A stretch of 64,000 nucleotides of DNA from Tabrizicola sp. (GCF_016793705.1 NZ_JAEULO010000052.1:1-64000); one strand, 5' to 3'; shown: positions 41,316 to 49,622, counted from the first letter of the stretch. Program-made: numbers and translations. The notes: generated by a model not told the origin, from the letters alone.

Positions 41316-42911
41316 TCAGGCCAGCCAGCACTTGACCTGGGCGCGCCCGTTCATCAACTCGCCGTTGGGATCGTCGACCCAGCCCTGAATCTGGTCACTG
41401 ACGCCCGAGACGAAGTCGTTGAACATCGGCAGGATCAGGCCACCCTCGTCGCGCAGGATATGCGCCATCTCGCTGTATTCCGCCTTTCGCTTGACCTCGT
41501 CCAACTCGCCCCTTGCGGCGATCAGAAGCTCGTCGAAACGGGCGTTCTTGAACTTGGTGTCGTTCCAGTCGGCGGTGGACAGATAGGCGGTCGAATACAT
41601 CTGGTCCTGCACCGGGCGACCGCCCCAGTAGCTGGCGCAGAACGGCTCGACGTTCCAGACATTCGACCAGTAGCCGTCATCGGGTTCCAGCTTGACTTGC
41701 AGCGGGATGCCCGCCGCCTGCGCCGAGGCCGCGAACAGGTTGGCCGCATCCACCGCGCCCGGGAAGGCGCCTGGCGCGCTGCGCAAAATGATCGGGCTGC
41801 CATCATGGCCGGTCTTGTCGTAGTATTCCTTGGCCTTGGCGGCATCGTATTCCCGCTGCTCGATGCTGTCGTCGAACAGCGGATAGGCGGCGTTGATCGG
41901 GAAGTCGTTGCCCTTGCTGCCGAGGCCTCCCAGGATCTTGTCGACCATTTCCTGCCGATTGATGGCGTATTTCAACGCCATGCGCATGTCGTTGTTGTCG
42001 AAGGGCGCCTTGTCGCAATGCATGATGAAGACATAATGCCCGCGGCCCGCGACATATTTGATCGACACGCCCGCGACGCCCTTCAGCAGTTCCACGATCT
42101 TCGGATCGACCCGGTTGATCATGTGGACCTGGCCCGACTGCAACGCCGCAGTCCGTGCGGTGTTGTCGTTGATGACCAGGAACTCGACCTCGTCGGCATG
42201 GCCGATGGCGCTGTCGAAGTAGTTGGCATGCTTGGTGAAGGTGTAGCGCACGCCCGGTTCGTTCGCCGTGACTTTGTAAGGTCCGGCGCCGTTGCCCGCC
42301 GCAGGCGCATCCGTGCCGCCGCCGGGCTGGATGATCAGGTGATAGTCGCCCATCAGATACGGCAGGTCGGCGTTGCCCGAGGCGAGCTTCAGCGTGACCA
42401 TGTCGCCTTCGGCCTTCATGTCGGCGATGCCCTGAACGATGCCAAGCGCACCCGACTGGGCCTTTTCGTCGGTATGGCGCTTCAGCGTCGCCACCACGTC
42501 ATCGGCAGTGACGGTACCGCCATTGTGGTACTCCACCCCGGCGCGGATCTTGAACTTCCATTCGGTCGCGTCCGGCGAGGAGGAGATTTCCTCGGCGATG
42601 CGGTGATCCAGCGTTCCGTCAGGGTTCACGTCCACCAGCATCTCACCCCAGGTCATGTTGACCTGGAAGGGAACTTCCGAGGCTGCGAGCGCAGGATCGA
42701 GGCTGTCGGTCGATTGCCCGCCCGCAAGCCCGGCGCTGATCTTCCCGCCCTTTTTCGCCTCTTGCGCAAGGGCTGCCTTGCCGTAGAGCGCCGAGGCGAG
42801 TCCCGCCGACACGCCGAGCGCCGTCGTGCGGCCGACGAATTCGCGCCGGGTCATCCGGCCAGTGCGCGCCTGCGCCACCATCCAGTCAAGCTGGTTGTGC
42901 TTGTCGGTCAT
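41316..42911 (-). CDS. Periplasmic substrate-binding protein (SBP family 5), Tat-exported
   Basis: 531 aa. The N-terminus carries a twin-arginine signal (MTRREFVGRTTALGV) with cleavage likely after ALAQ near residue 50. The mature protein fits DppA/OppA-type family 5, with SLDPALAASEVPFQVNMTWGEML and FKIRAGVEYHNGGTVTADDVVATLKR. Tat export suggests folding before secretion. Family members bind peptides but also opines, nickel and glycosides, so peptide is only the default. The start at 42911 follows GGAGACGAAA; a longer frame to 42995 is not signal-like. It leads the importer genes and has a candidate promoter just upstream. Confidence 0.9.
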   Translation of the reverse strand: MTDKHNQLDWMVAQARTGRMTRREFVGRTTALGVSAGLASALYGKAALAQEAKKGGKISAGLAGGQSTDSLDPALAASEVPFQVNMTWGEMLVDVNPDGTLDHRIAEEISSSPDATEWKFKIRAGVEYHNGGTVTADDVVATLKRHTDEKAQSGALGIVQGIADMKAEGDMVTLKLASGNADLPYLMGDYHLIIQPGGGTDAPAAGNGAGPYKVTANEPGVRYTFTKHANYFDSAIGHADEVEFLVINDNTARTAALQSGQVHMINRVDPKIVELLKGVAGVSIKYVAGRGHYVFIMHCDKAPFDNNDMRMALKYAINRQEMVDKILGGLGSKGNDFPINAAYPLFDDSIEQREYDAAKAKEYYDKTGHDGSPIILRSAPGAFPGAVDAANLFAASAQAAGIPLQVKLEPDDGYWSNVWNVEPFCASYWGGRPVQDQMYSTAYLSTADWNDTKFKNARFDELLIAARGELDEVKRKAEYSEMAHILRDEGGLILPMFNDFVSGVSDQIQGWVDDPNGELMNGRAQVKCWLA

Positions 42912-42966
42912 TTTCGTCTCCCTATGTGGTCCCCGTCTCGGGGATTCTTTTGTTGACTTGGGAATC

Positions 42967-42995
42967 AATAAACCGCGAACCCCGTCTTCGGACAA
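42967..42995 (-). promoter_or_regulatory. Candidate sigma-70 promoter for the ABC importer operon
   Basis: On the minus strand TTGTCC (42990-42995) and TTTATT (42967-42972) are separated by 17 bp, about 55 bp ahead of the binding-protein start. It suggests the importer is transcribed separately from the hydrolase gene upstream. Confidence 0.4.
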
Positions 42996-43013
42996 ACGTT
43001 TTTTCGCGGGCCG

Positions 43014-45005
43014 TCACACAAACTTGCGGTCCACCTCCTCGTCCCAGTCCCGCCGGAAGACCACCCGATCGCCCTCCCAGGCCGTCAATGTGGCCTGCAT
43101 CCGCAGATGCGTGGCGCTGGCCGTCATCACCGTCTCGGTCTGCGTCTTCACCCCCCAGTCGCCGCGTGACAGGCGCTGCTCCCAGGTGATCGCCGCCCGG
43201 GCAGAAAGGGGATCGGCCCCCACCTCCCAGCGCTCGACCGTCTTCTCGCCGGTCACCAGCCCATGCGTCAGGTTCTCGCTCTCGCCCAGGTCGTCCTCGA
43301 CCACCAGCGCATGCCGCCCCGCGATCAGGTCGCTCTCGATCCGCCGACTCGACCGCCCGGCGCGCAGCATCCGGTGTTTCCAGGGGGTGGCGGTCTCGGC
43401 CGGCGGCGGGGTCCATTCCGCCACGCCCGTGCCCCGATGCACCGGCAGGTCCAGGCTTCCCTGCGTGATTTCCAGCGTCGCGGCTTCGGGGCTGGACCAG
43501 ACGAAGGGCCAGTAGGTGGTGGACAGGGCCAGCCGCAGCCTGTGCCCTGCCGCCACGCGATATCCCATCTGGTCCAGCGTCAGGGTGATGTCCTCCGGGA
43601 CGCCGGGCAGCATCCGTTCCGGGTTCTCCCGGCTCTGCCGGTGGCAGAGGTTCAGGATGCCATGCGCAATGCGGGTGGACGACCCGTCGGGCGCCACATC
43701 GCAGAGCCGCGCCACGAGGAAGGCCAGTGGCTTGTCCGAGGCCAGCCGCAGAGAAAGCGTCGCTGCCCCCAGCAGCTCCAGCGGGCTGTCAAGGCGGGCT
43801 CCGTCGAAACAGACCGACAGCGCATCATCCCCCCGCTGGTCGCCCGCCATCTCGGCGTTCAGGCCCATCGGAAAGAACTCGCCCGCGGTCATGCCCAGGT
43901 GCTGCGGCGTCGAGACGCTGGCCGAAAGCGGCCCCGCCACCCCGAGCCCCGCATCCGACAGCATCAGCACCCGGCGGCTGACCCTCGGCGTCGGCCATTC
44001 GGCTTCGGCAATCCAGTGCCCTTCGCGATGCTCGGCGCTGGGGTTCGGCGGCGCGGAATGCAGCATCCAGGCCCGCAGGGCCGGATCATTCTCCGCCCCG
44101 TTCTCGATGCCTTTCAGCCAGCGGTCCCACCAGCGGATCGCCAGTTGCAGGAAACCGATCTTCGGCCCCGGAACCGCGGTATGCGGGTACTGGTGTACCC
44201 AGGGGCCGATGATCCCCTTCACCGGCCCCCGTGCATTCTCCATCAGCGCCGCGACGGTGTTCATGTAGTTGTCGTTCCAGCCGCCGATGGACAGGATCGG
44301 AACCGTCATCCGGTCCCAGTCCTCGCAGATCGAGCCGTGTTTCCAATAGGCGTCCCGCGTCTGGTGGTTGGCCCAGCCGGGCGCATGGAATGGCTCCGCC
44401 TCCAGCCGCTTGAGCCAGGTTTCCCGCCAGCCGTTGTGCAAAAGCGGGTCGCCGGGTCGCGAGGAATAGCTCAGCATGACCGAACCCCAGCCAAAATTCT
44501 CGCCCAAGAGCGCGCCGCCCTTGAAATGGATGTCGTCGGCAAAGCGGTCGGTGGTCGAATAGACCGATATCACCGCCTTCAAGGCAGGCGGTTGCAGGAA
44601 GGCCGTCTGCAGGCAGTTGAACCCGCCCCAGCTTTTCCCCATCATCCCCACGGTGCCGCTGCACCACGGTTGCTTGGCCAGCCAGGCAATCACGTCGCAG
44701 GCGTCCTGCAATTCCTGGGCCGAGTATTCGTCGGTCATCAGCCCGTCGCTGTCGCCGTTCCCCCGGATGTCGACCCGGACGCAGGCGTAGCCGTGCCCGG
44801 CGACATAGGGATGCATCAGCTCGTCGCGGGGCAGGGTGCCATCCCGTTTGCGATAGGGGATGTATTCCAGCACGGCGGGGACAGGGCGCGTCCCGGCATC
44901 GGCGGGCATCCAGACCCGGGCCGACAGCCTTGTGCCATCGGGCATCGGGATGCCCATGTCCTCGATCTCGGTGATCGCTTCGGGAAATTCGGTACGGACC
45001 GTCAC
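43014..45005 (-). CDS. CocE/NonD family serine hydrolase (X-Pro dipeptidyl-peptidase S15-like)
   Basis: 663 aa. The alpha/beta-hydrolase part has the nucleophile motif G-x-S-x-G-G in MMGKSWGGFN, the oxyanion region DIRGNGDSDG, and a C-terminal jelly-roll PepX_C domain (about residues 370-560). Members split acyl esters or X-Pro peptides and amides. No signal peptide, so cytoplasmic. GTG start at 45003-45005 with GAGAGGTGG upstream. The gene is 102 bp upstream of the peptide-type importer; a role in processing the imported compound is a reasonable inference. Confidence 0.85.
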   Translation of the reverse strand: MTVRTEFPEAITEIEDMGIPMPDGTRLSARVWMPADAGTRPVPAVLEYIPYRKRDGTLPRDELMHPYVAGHGYACVRVDIRGNGDSDGLMTDEYSAQELQDACDVIAWLAKQPWCSGTVGMMGKSWGGFNCLQTAFLQPPALKAVISVYSTTDRFADDIHFKGGALLGENFGWGSVMLSYSSRPGDPLLHNGWRETWLKRLEAEPFHAPGWANHQTRDAYWKHGSICEDWDRMTVPILSIGGWNDNYMNTVAALMENARGPVKGIIGPWVHQYPHTAVPGPKIGFLQLAIRWWDRWLKGIENGAENDPALRAWMLHSAPPNPSAEHREGHWIAEAEWPTPRVSRRVLMLSDAGLGVAGPLSASVSTPQHLGMTAGEFFPMGLNAEMAGDQRGDDALSVCFDGARLDSPLELLGAATLSLRLASDKPLAFLVARLCDVAPDGSSTRIAHGILNLCHRQSRENPERMLPGVPEDITLTLDQMGYRVAAGHRLRLALSTTYWPFVWSSPEAATLEITQGSLDLPVHRGTGVAEWTPPPAETATPWKHRMLRAGRSSRRIESDLIAGRHALVVEDDLGESENLTHGLVTGEKTVERWEVGADPLSARAAITWEQRLSRGDWGVKTQTETVMTASATHLRMQATLTAWEGDRVVFRRDWDEEVDRKFV

Positions 45006-45332
45006 GCGCCACCTCTCCGATTCTCTGCCCCATCGGATATTATCCGTCCGTACAATTCAAGCGATTTAACACGCTGCTCCGGCCTCGGCAGCCACGCGCC
45101 CTATCCGCACTCAACAAGTGAAAGCCGGTTTGAGGGGCCGCAGGACAATCTGGATGAAGGCCTTAAGAAACCCCTAACGCCCACGGACAAGCTTATGACT
45201 TCAAATGGAATCTGGAAAATGTCCACCGTGGACACCTCCGCCTGTTCGCCCCCGCACAGGTATCGCGCGGACGGAATGGGGTGAAAGTCCGGCCTCCGGG
45301 GTCTACCTTCCCTTCAAAGGAGGACCCAGCCC
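45006..45332. other. Intergenic region between divergent hydrolase and pirin genes
   Basis: 327 bp with no gene I can support. It contains a 13-bp dyad CGGATA-T-TATCCG (45034-45046) close to the hydrolase start, a possible operator, and the left copy of the 76-nt inverted motif (45161-45236). Confidence 0.6.
45161..45236 (+). repeat. 76-nt motif, left copy
   Basis: Conserved blocks CCTTAA, AACGCCCACGGACAA and GTGGACACC are spaced exactly as in the reverse-complement copy at 46434-46509 (6-9-15-37-9 nt). The CCACGGACA part can pair with TGTCC and GTGG across a 3-nt bulge. Its function is unknown. Confidence 0.75.
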
Positions 45333-46268
45333 ATGTGGAACCCGCTTCTCGACCCCTCGATCCCCCTCGGCGACGCCGTGGACTCGATCGAGACCGTCAT
45401 CGTCCCCCGCGCCCGCGACCTCGGCGGCTTCGAGGTCCGCCGCGCCCTTCCCTCGGCCCAGCGGCAGATGGTGGGCCCCTTCATCTTCTTCGACCAGATG
45501 GGCCCTGCCGAATTCCTGACCGGCCAGGGCATCGACGTCCGCCCCCATCCCCATATCGGCCTCGGGACCGTCACCTACCTCATGAGGGGCCGCCTCCACC
45601 ACCGCGACAGCCTCGGCACCGACGCCTGGATCGAACCCGGCGCGGTCAACTGGATGCTGGCGGGGCAGGGGATCACCCATTCCGAACGGACCGACGGCGA
45701 GGCCCGCACCGCCCCGCTGTCGATGTTCGGATTGCAGACCTGGCTCGCCCTGCCAAAGGACCGGGAGGAGGATGCGGCGGGCTTCACCCATCTCGGTCGC
45801 GAGGAACTCCCGGAACTGGAGGGCGAGGGGAAGGAAGTCCGCCTGATCCTGGGGTCGGCCTGGGGCGAGAGGGTGGGGCTGGAAATGCCCTCCGAGGTCT
45901 TCTACGCCGACGCGGTCCTGCAACCCGGCGCGGCGATCCCGCTGCCGGACGACCACGAGGATCGCGGGGTCTACATCCTGACCGGCGAGGTTTCGGTTGG
46001 CGGGCAGGTCTTCGAGGCCGGGCGGATGCTGGTGTTCCGGCCGGGCGACCGGGTCTCGGTGAAGGCCGGGGCGCAGGGGGCACGGGTGATGCTGCTCGGC
46101 GGCGCGACGATGGACGGGCCGCGCTTCATCTGGTGGAACTTCGTCGCCTCCTCGCGCGAGAAGATCGAGGCCGCGAAAGAGGCCTGGCGGGCGGGCGACT
46201 GGCAGCACGGCCGCTTCAAGCTGCCGCCGGACGACGATGCCGAGTTCATCCCGGCCCCCGAGCATTGA
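45333..46268 (+). CDS. Pirin family protein
   Basis: 311-aa bicupin. The first cupin carries the pirin metal motif HPHIGLGTVTYL with later GAVNWMLAGQGITHSE, giving the three His and one Glu ligands. Bacterial pirins bind iron and act as quercetinases or as regulators; the activity is not predictable. CAAAGGAGGACCC upstream is a strong ribosome binding site. It lies between the two copies of the 76-nt inverted motif and is followed by tRNA-Asp. Confidence 0.9.
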   Translation: MWNPLLDPSIPLGDAVDSIETVIVPRARDLGGFEVRRALPSAQRQMVGPFIFFDQMGPAEFLTGQGIDVRPHPHIGLGTVTYLMRGRLHHRDSLGTDAWIEPGAVNWMLAGQGITHSERTDGEARTAPLSMFGLQTWLALPKDREEDAAGFTHLGREELPELEGEGKEVRLILGSAWGERVGLEMPSEVFYADAVLQPGAAIPLPDDHEDRGVYILTGEVSVGGQVFEAGRMLVFRPGDRVSVKAGAQGARVMLLGGATMDGPRFIWWNFVASSREKIEAAKEAWRAGDWQHGRFKLPPDDDAEFIPAPEH

Positions 46269-46287
46269 AAAACCCGCGCGCTCCCCA

Positions 46288-46316
46288 TTGACGCCCCCCG
46301 GCAGACCGTCTATCCC
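46288..46316 (+). promoter_or_regulatory. Promoter of the first tRNA-Asp gene
   Basis: TTGACG (46288-46293), 17-bp spacer, TATCCC (46311-46316), ending 11 bp ahead of the tRNA. The same layout precedes the second copy. Confidence 0.6.
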
Positions 46317-46327
46317 GCCCTCCACGC

Positions 46328-46404
46328 GCGGTGGTAGCTCAGTTGGTTAGAGTACCGGCCTGTCACGCCGGGGGTCGCGGGTTCGAGCCCCGTCCACCGC
46401 GCCA
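46328..46404 (+). tRNA. tRNA-Asp (anticodon GTC), copy 1
   Basis: 77 nt with acceptor pair GCGGTGG/CCACCGC, discriminator G, encoded CCA, anticodon GTC at 46362-46364 and an intact T arm. Identical to the copy 359 bp downstream. Confidence 0.97.
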
Positions 46405-46433
46405 GCTTTCCCTTCCTTCTTAGTGACCGCAAG

Positions 46434-46509
46434 GGTGTCCACGCAGGACAGCCTCTCGAGGTGAAATAAAATCAACGGGTTGTCCGTGGGCGTTCAGGAA
46501 ACGTTAAGG
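46434..46509 (-). repeat. 76-nt motif, right copy (inverted)
   Basis: Reverse complement of the motif at 45161-45236 with the same block order and spacing. Blocks CCTTAA, AACGCCCACGGACAA and GTGGACACC are identical; the sequence between them differs about half the time. Confidence 0.75.
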
Positions 46510-46645
46510 CCGATTGACCGATCCGGCCTGCCTTCTTCCTGACCGCCTCCCATCCCAGCCCTCCTCATGGAGGGGGAGGGAGGCGCTTGTTGCCGACCTT
46601 TGTCCGGAGCTTGCAGGTGAGGCGTGAGGCCGTCGCGTTTCCCGC

Positions 46646-46674
46646 TTGACGCCTTCCGGACAACCCCTTATCTG
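46646..46674 (+). promoter_or_regulatory. Promoter of the second tRNA-Asp gene
   Basis: TTGACG (46646-46651), 17-bp spacer, TATCTG (46669-46674), in the same position relative to the tRNA as for copy 1. Confidence 0.6.
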
Positions 46675-46686
46675 CCCCTTCAGCGC

Positions 46687-46763
46687 GCGGTGGTAGCTCA
46701 GTTGGTTAGAGTACCGGCCTGTCACGCCGGGGGTCGCGGGTTCGAGCCCCGTCCACCGCGCCA
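46687..46763 (+). tRNA. tRNA-Asp (anticodon GTC), copy 2
   Basis: 77 nt, identical to copy 1, anticodon at 46721-46723, CCA encoded. Each copy has its own promoter-like sequence. Confidence 0.97.
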
Positions 46764-47214
46764 GCTTCCCCCCATGTTTCCCACGCAGGATTCGGCCAGG
46801 ATCGAACCGGTCGAGGAACGGGTTTTCGGTCGTCTCCGCCATGGCGCCCGGATGCTCTGGCGCCGCTGTGAGCGACCTCGCGGGCCGATCGCCGACAGGT
46901 GATTTTTTCCGGCGGAGTCCGGTCGGGGGGCCATGGGCGCAAGGACCGGATGGTTTCGGCAAGCTGCGGAAAGGACAAGGCTTTCCTCCTTGTGGGGGAT
47001 CGGCAGGAAACGGCCTGTGCCGCGTCGCAGCACAGAGGCTCACGCCACGGAACCTTGCGGTGAGGCCCCCTATCGCAGGCCCCGGGGCGGGAGTAGCGTC
47101 CTGCCATCCCGGCCAGAGCCTGCCGGATGGGCAACCATCGACGCGACAGGCCCGGCGCGCCGGGAGGTGACTGGAACGGAAGGGAAATCCCGTTCCTGAA
47201 ACAGGAGACGCATC
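46764..47214. other. Intergenic stretch without a supported gene
   Basis: 451 bp between tRNA-Asp copy 2 and the DUF1344 gene. Open frames here have no family resemblance and no good ribosome binding site. I see no RNA gene or strong hairpin; the promoter of the DUF1344 gene should lie near the right end. Confidence 0.5.
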
Positions 47215-47472
47215 ATGCGTTCGAACATTCTGTCCCTGGCCCTGATCGCCTCGCTTGGCCTTGGCACTGCCGTGCTGGCCGCTTCGACCGACACCTCGGG
47301 CGTGATCAAGTCGATCGACACCAAGGCGATGACGGTGGTGCTGGAGGACGGCACGACCTATCACCTGCCTGCGGGCTATGACGTGAAGCCGTTCAAGGTC
47401 GGCGAGAAGGTGGTGGTGAGCTGGGAGATGAAGGGCACGCTGAAGGAAGCGACGGCGCTGAAGGCGGGCTGA
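47215..47472 (+). CDS. DUF1344 exported small protein
   Basis: 85 aa with a signal peptide (ILSLALIASLGLGTAVLA). The mature 60 residues (SGVIKSIDTKAMTVVLEDGTTY, ending near KEATALKAG) match the DUF1344 family of small OB-like periplasmic proteins, with no known function. RBS AGGAGACGC is good and a clear terminator follows, so it is a monocistronic unit. Confidence 0.85.
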   Translation: MRSNILSLALIASLGLGTAVLAASTDTSGVIKSIDTKAMTVVLEDGTTYHLPAGYDVKPFKVGEKVVVSWEMKGTLKEATALKAG

Positions 47473-47492
47473 CCACCTCGGCATGAGAGGAG

Positions 47493-47518
47493 ACGGGGGC
47501 CTTCGGGTCCCCGTTTTT
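47493..47518 (+). terminator. Intrinsic terminator after DUF1344 gene
   Basis: ACGGGGGCC, UUCG tetraloop, GGTCCCCGT then a T run. A textbook rho-independent terminator 20 bp after the stop. Confidence 0.92.
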
Positions 47519-47530
47519 CATCTGAGGGAA

Positions 47531-47578
47531 AAAATCCTTAAGTAAGGATTTTGACAAATTTCTTGCTCAAGAAATTTG
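47531..47578. repeat. Two adjacent AT-rich palindromes
   Basis: 47531-47552 has 10-bp arms AAAATCCTTA/TAAGGATTTT around AG; 47555-47578 has 11-bp arms CAAATTTCTTG/CAAGAAATTTG around CT. The 22 + 24 bp layout copies the pair in the soeA end (10984-11029), although the arm sequences differ. Confidence 0.85.
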
Positions 47579-47600
47579 GGTCCCGGTTGCGGCGGTGCGC

Positions 47601-48044
47601 CTAGAGGGTCATGCGGTAGCGGATGTGGCCGTCGTTCTCGCAGTACTGGTCATAGAGCCTGCGGGCGGTCTGGTTCTCGATCTCGGTCAGCCAGTAGAGC
47701 CTGCGCCAGCCTCGCGCCCGACCGATGGCGATCAGGTCCTCGATCAGCGCGCGGCCCAGGCCCTTGCCCCGCGCCGCTTCCGCAACGAAGAGGTCCTCAA
47801 GATAGCCGTCATCGCCCAGCACCCAGGTCGAGGGGTGGTGCTGGTGGATGGCGAAGCCCTGCGGCACCCCGTCCTGCAGCGCCAGCCGGGCGGTCAGGGC
47901 ATTGCCGGGGTCCATCAGACGCGCCCAGGTGAAGGTGGTGACCCCGGGCGGCAGGGTCAGGCCGTAGCCGTCAAGGAACCCCTGCCAGAGACGCCGGAAA
48001 TCCGTTTCGTCCTCGGGCTTTGCGTCGCGAAGCTGAAGCATCAC
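47601..48044 (-). CDS. GNAT family N-acetyltransferase
   Basis: 147 aa. The acetyl-CoA loop is VAEAARGKGLGRALIEDLIAIG (motif Q/R-x-x-G-x-G/A) and the C-terminal part ends TARRLYDQYCENDGHIRYRM. The substrate is unknown. Its start overlaps the stop of the M20 peptidase by 4 bp, so both are on one transcript. Confidence 0.88.
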   Translation of the reverse strand: MMLQLRDAKPEDETDFRRLWQGFLDGYGLTLPPGVTTFTWARLMDPGNALTARLALQDGVPQGFAIHQHHPSTWVLGDDGYLEDLFVAEAARGKGLGRALIEDLIAIGRARGWRRLYWLTEIENQTARRLYDQYCENDGHIRYRMTL

Positions 48045-49414
48045 GCGATGCGGGCGAGGATGCGGGCCCAGCTCCGGATGCCCTTGTGGAAGGACTCCAG
48101 GTCGTATTTCTCGTTCGGGGAATGGATCTGGTCGTCATCGCGGCCGAAGCCGATCAGCATCGCGTCCATGCCGAGGATGGTCTTGAAATAGCCCGCGACC
48201 GGGATCGACCCGCCGGAGCCCACGAAGGCGGCGGGGCGGCCCCATTCCTCGGTCAGCGCGGCGCGGGCGGATTCGAAGGCCGGGTCGGCGATTTCCATCA
48301 CCGAGGCCGGGGCCCCGTCGCTGCCGCCTTCCCAGACGATCTCGCAATCGGCAGGCATCTGCGCCTCGGCCCATTTCTTGAACGAGGCGATGATCTTCTC
48401 CGGGTCCTGGCGCGAGACGAGGCGGAAAGAGACCTTGGCATGGGCCTCGGACGGCAGCACGGTCTTGAACCCGGCGCCGGTGTAGCCGCCCCACATGCCG
48501 TTGACCTCCGCCGTCGGGCGCGACCAGATCTTTTCCAGCGGCGTGCGGTCCTGTTCCCCGGCGGGGACGGAGAGGCCCACGTCGCCGAGATAGGCGGCGT
48601 GGTCGAAGGCCAGCGTCTGCCATTGCTGGCGCAGTGTATCGGGAAGCTCGTCGACATCGTCGTAGAAGCCGGGCACCTGCACCCGGCCCTGGGCGTCGTG
48701 CAGGCCAGCCAGAAGCCGCGCCATCAGGTGCAGCGGGTTCTGCGCCAGCCCGCCATACATGCCGGAATGGAGGTCACGGCTGGCGGCGCGGATGGTGAAT
48801 TCGGCTTTCGCCAGCCCGCGCAGCATGGTGGTGATGGCGGGGGTGGCTTCCTCGAACAGCCCGGTGTCGCAGATCAGTGCGAGGTCGCAGCTGAGTTCCT
48901 CACGGTTCTGCTCCAGGAAGGGGACAAGCGAGGGAGAGCCCGATTCCTCCTCGCCCTCCAGGAAGATCGTCAGCTTGCCGGGAAGGGCGCCGTGCACATG
49001 CTTCCAGGCGCGGCAGGCCTCGATGAAGGTCATCAGCTGACCCTTGTCGTCCGAGGACCCGCGGGCGCGGATGACCTTGCCTTTCGGAGTGTCCTGCAAC
49101 TCGGGGTCGAAGGGCGGGCGGTCCCAAAGTTCCAGCGGGTCAACGGGTTGCACGTCGTAATGGCCATAGAATAGGATATGGCGCTTGCCGGTCCCGCCAT
49201 GCGCCACGACCATCGGATGACCGGGGGTCGCTGCCGCACGGGCCTCGAAGCCGAGGCTGGCGAGGTCGGCGGCCAGCAGGTCGGCGGTGCGGGCGCAATC
49301 TGCCTTGTAGGCGGGATCGGTGGAGATCGAGGGGATGCGCAGCAGCGCCATCAGCCGGTCGAGCGACTGCGGCAGGGTTTCGTCGATGCGGTGAAGGACG
49401 GCGTCGAGGGTCAT
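48041..49414 (-). CDS. M20 family metallodipeptidase
   Basis: 457-aa zinc peptidase. Zinc-site elements GHYDVQPVDP, GSSDDKGQ and the catalytic EGEEESGSPSL are in order, with the lid domain between about 200 and 330. Such enzymes split dipeptides or beta-Ala/gamma-Glu conjugates in the cytoplasm. Cotranscribed with the GNAT gene downstream; divergent from hemA. Confidence 0.9.
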   Translation of the reverse strand: MTLDAVLHRIDETLPQSLDRLMALLRIPSISTDPAYKADCARTADLLAADLASLGFEARAAATPGHPMVVAHGGTGKRHILFYGHYDVQPVDPLELWDRPPFDPELQDTPKGKVIRARGSSDDKGQLMTFIEACRAWKHVHGALPGKLTIFLEGEEESGSPSLVPFLEQNREELSCDLALICDTGLFEEATPAITTMLRGLAKAEFTIRAASRDLHSGMYGGLAQNPLHLMARLLAGLHDAQGRVQVPGFYDDVDELPDTLRQQWQTLAFDHAAYLGDVGLSVPAGEQDRTPLEKIWSRPTAEVNGMWGGYTGAGFKTVLPSEAHAKVSFRLVSRQDPEKIIASFKKWAEAQMPADCEIVWEGGSDGAPASVMEIADPAFESARAALTEEWGRPAAFVGSGGSIPVAGYFKTILGMDAMLIGFGRDDDQIHSPNEKYDLESFHKGIRSWARILARIA

Positions 49415-49494
49415 GGCTCTCTCCGGGATGTGATCGGGCCGGAGCCTAGCAGGCGGGTTGGGGCTGTCCAGAGCGGGCAGGCTGCGCTATTGGC

Positions 49495-49515
49495 AATCTG
49501 GAACGGTTCCAGATT
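49495..49515. promoter_or_regulatory. 21-bp palindrome upstream of hemA
   Basis: AATCTGGAAC and GTTCCAGATT are perfect inverted arms around one G, 108 bp ahead of hemA and 80 bp ahead of the M20 gene. It has the shape of a dimeric regulator site. I cannot name the regulator; iron or heme control of hemA would be consistent. Confidence 0.6.
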
Positions 49516-49622
49516 CGCGTGGGGCGACAATTCGTCCTGTTGGTTCTGCGGGCTGGTTGACCGAAATCAAGGCACCACTGCTGCGCATCGCCGATGATGC
49601 CGCAAAAGGGACCGAGGAAGCC

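Noticed and set aside
45161-45236. DnaA-box or replication-origin reading of the 76-nt motif
   Set aside because: TTGTCCGTG and TGTCCAC are only loosely like TTATCCACA, no cluster of boxes or AT-rich unwinding region exists, and no origin-linked genes are here.
45255-45310. Cobalamin-riboswitch-like piece GGGGTGAAAGTCCGG upstream of pirin
   Set aside because: Only a short B12-box-like string is present; the rest of the riboswitch core is missing and pirin is not a cobalamin gene.
46504-47484. 326-codon minus-strand frame across the second tRNA-Asp and the DUF1344 gene
   Set aside because: It would run antisense through a tRNA gene and a well supported exported protein gene and shows no family features.
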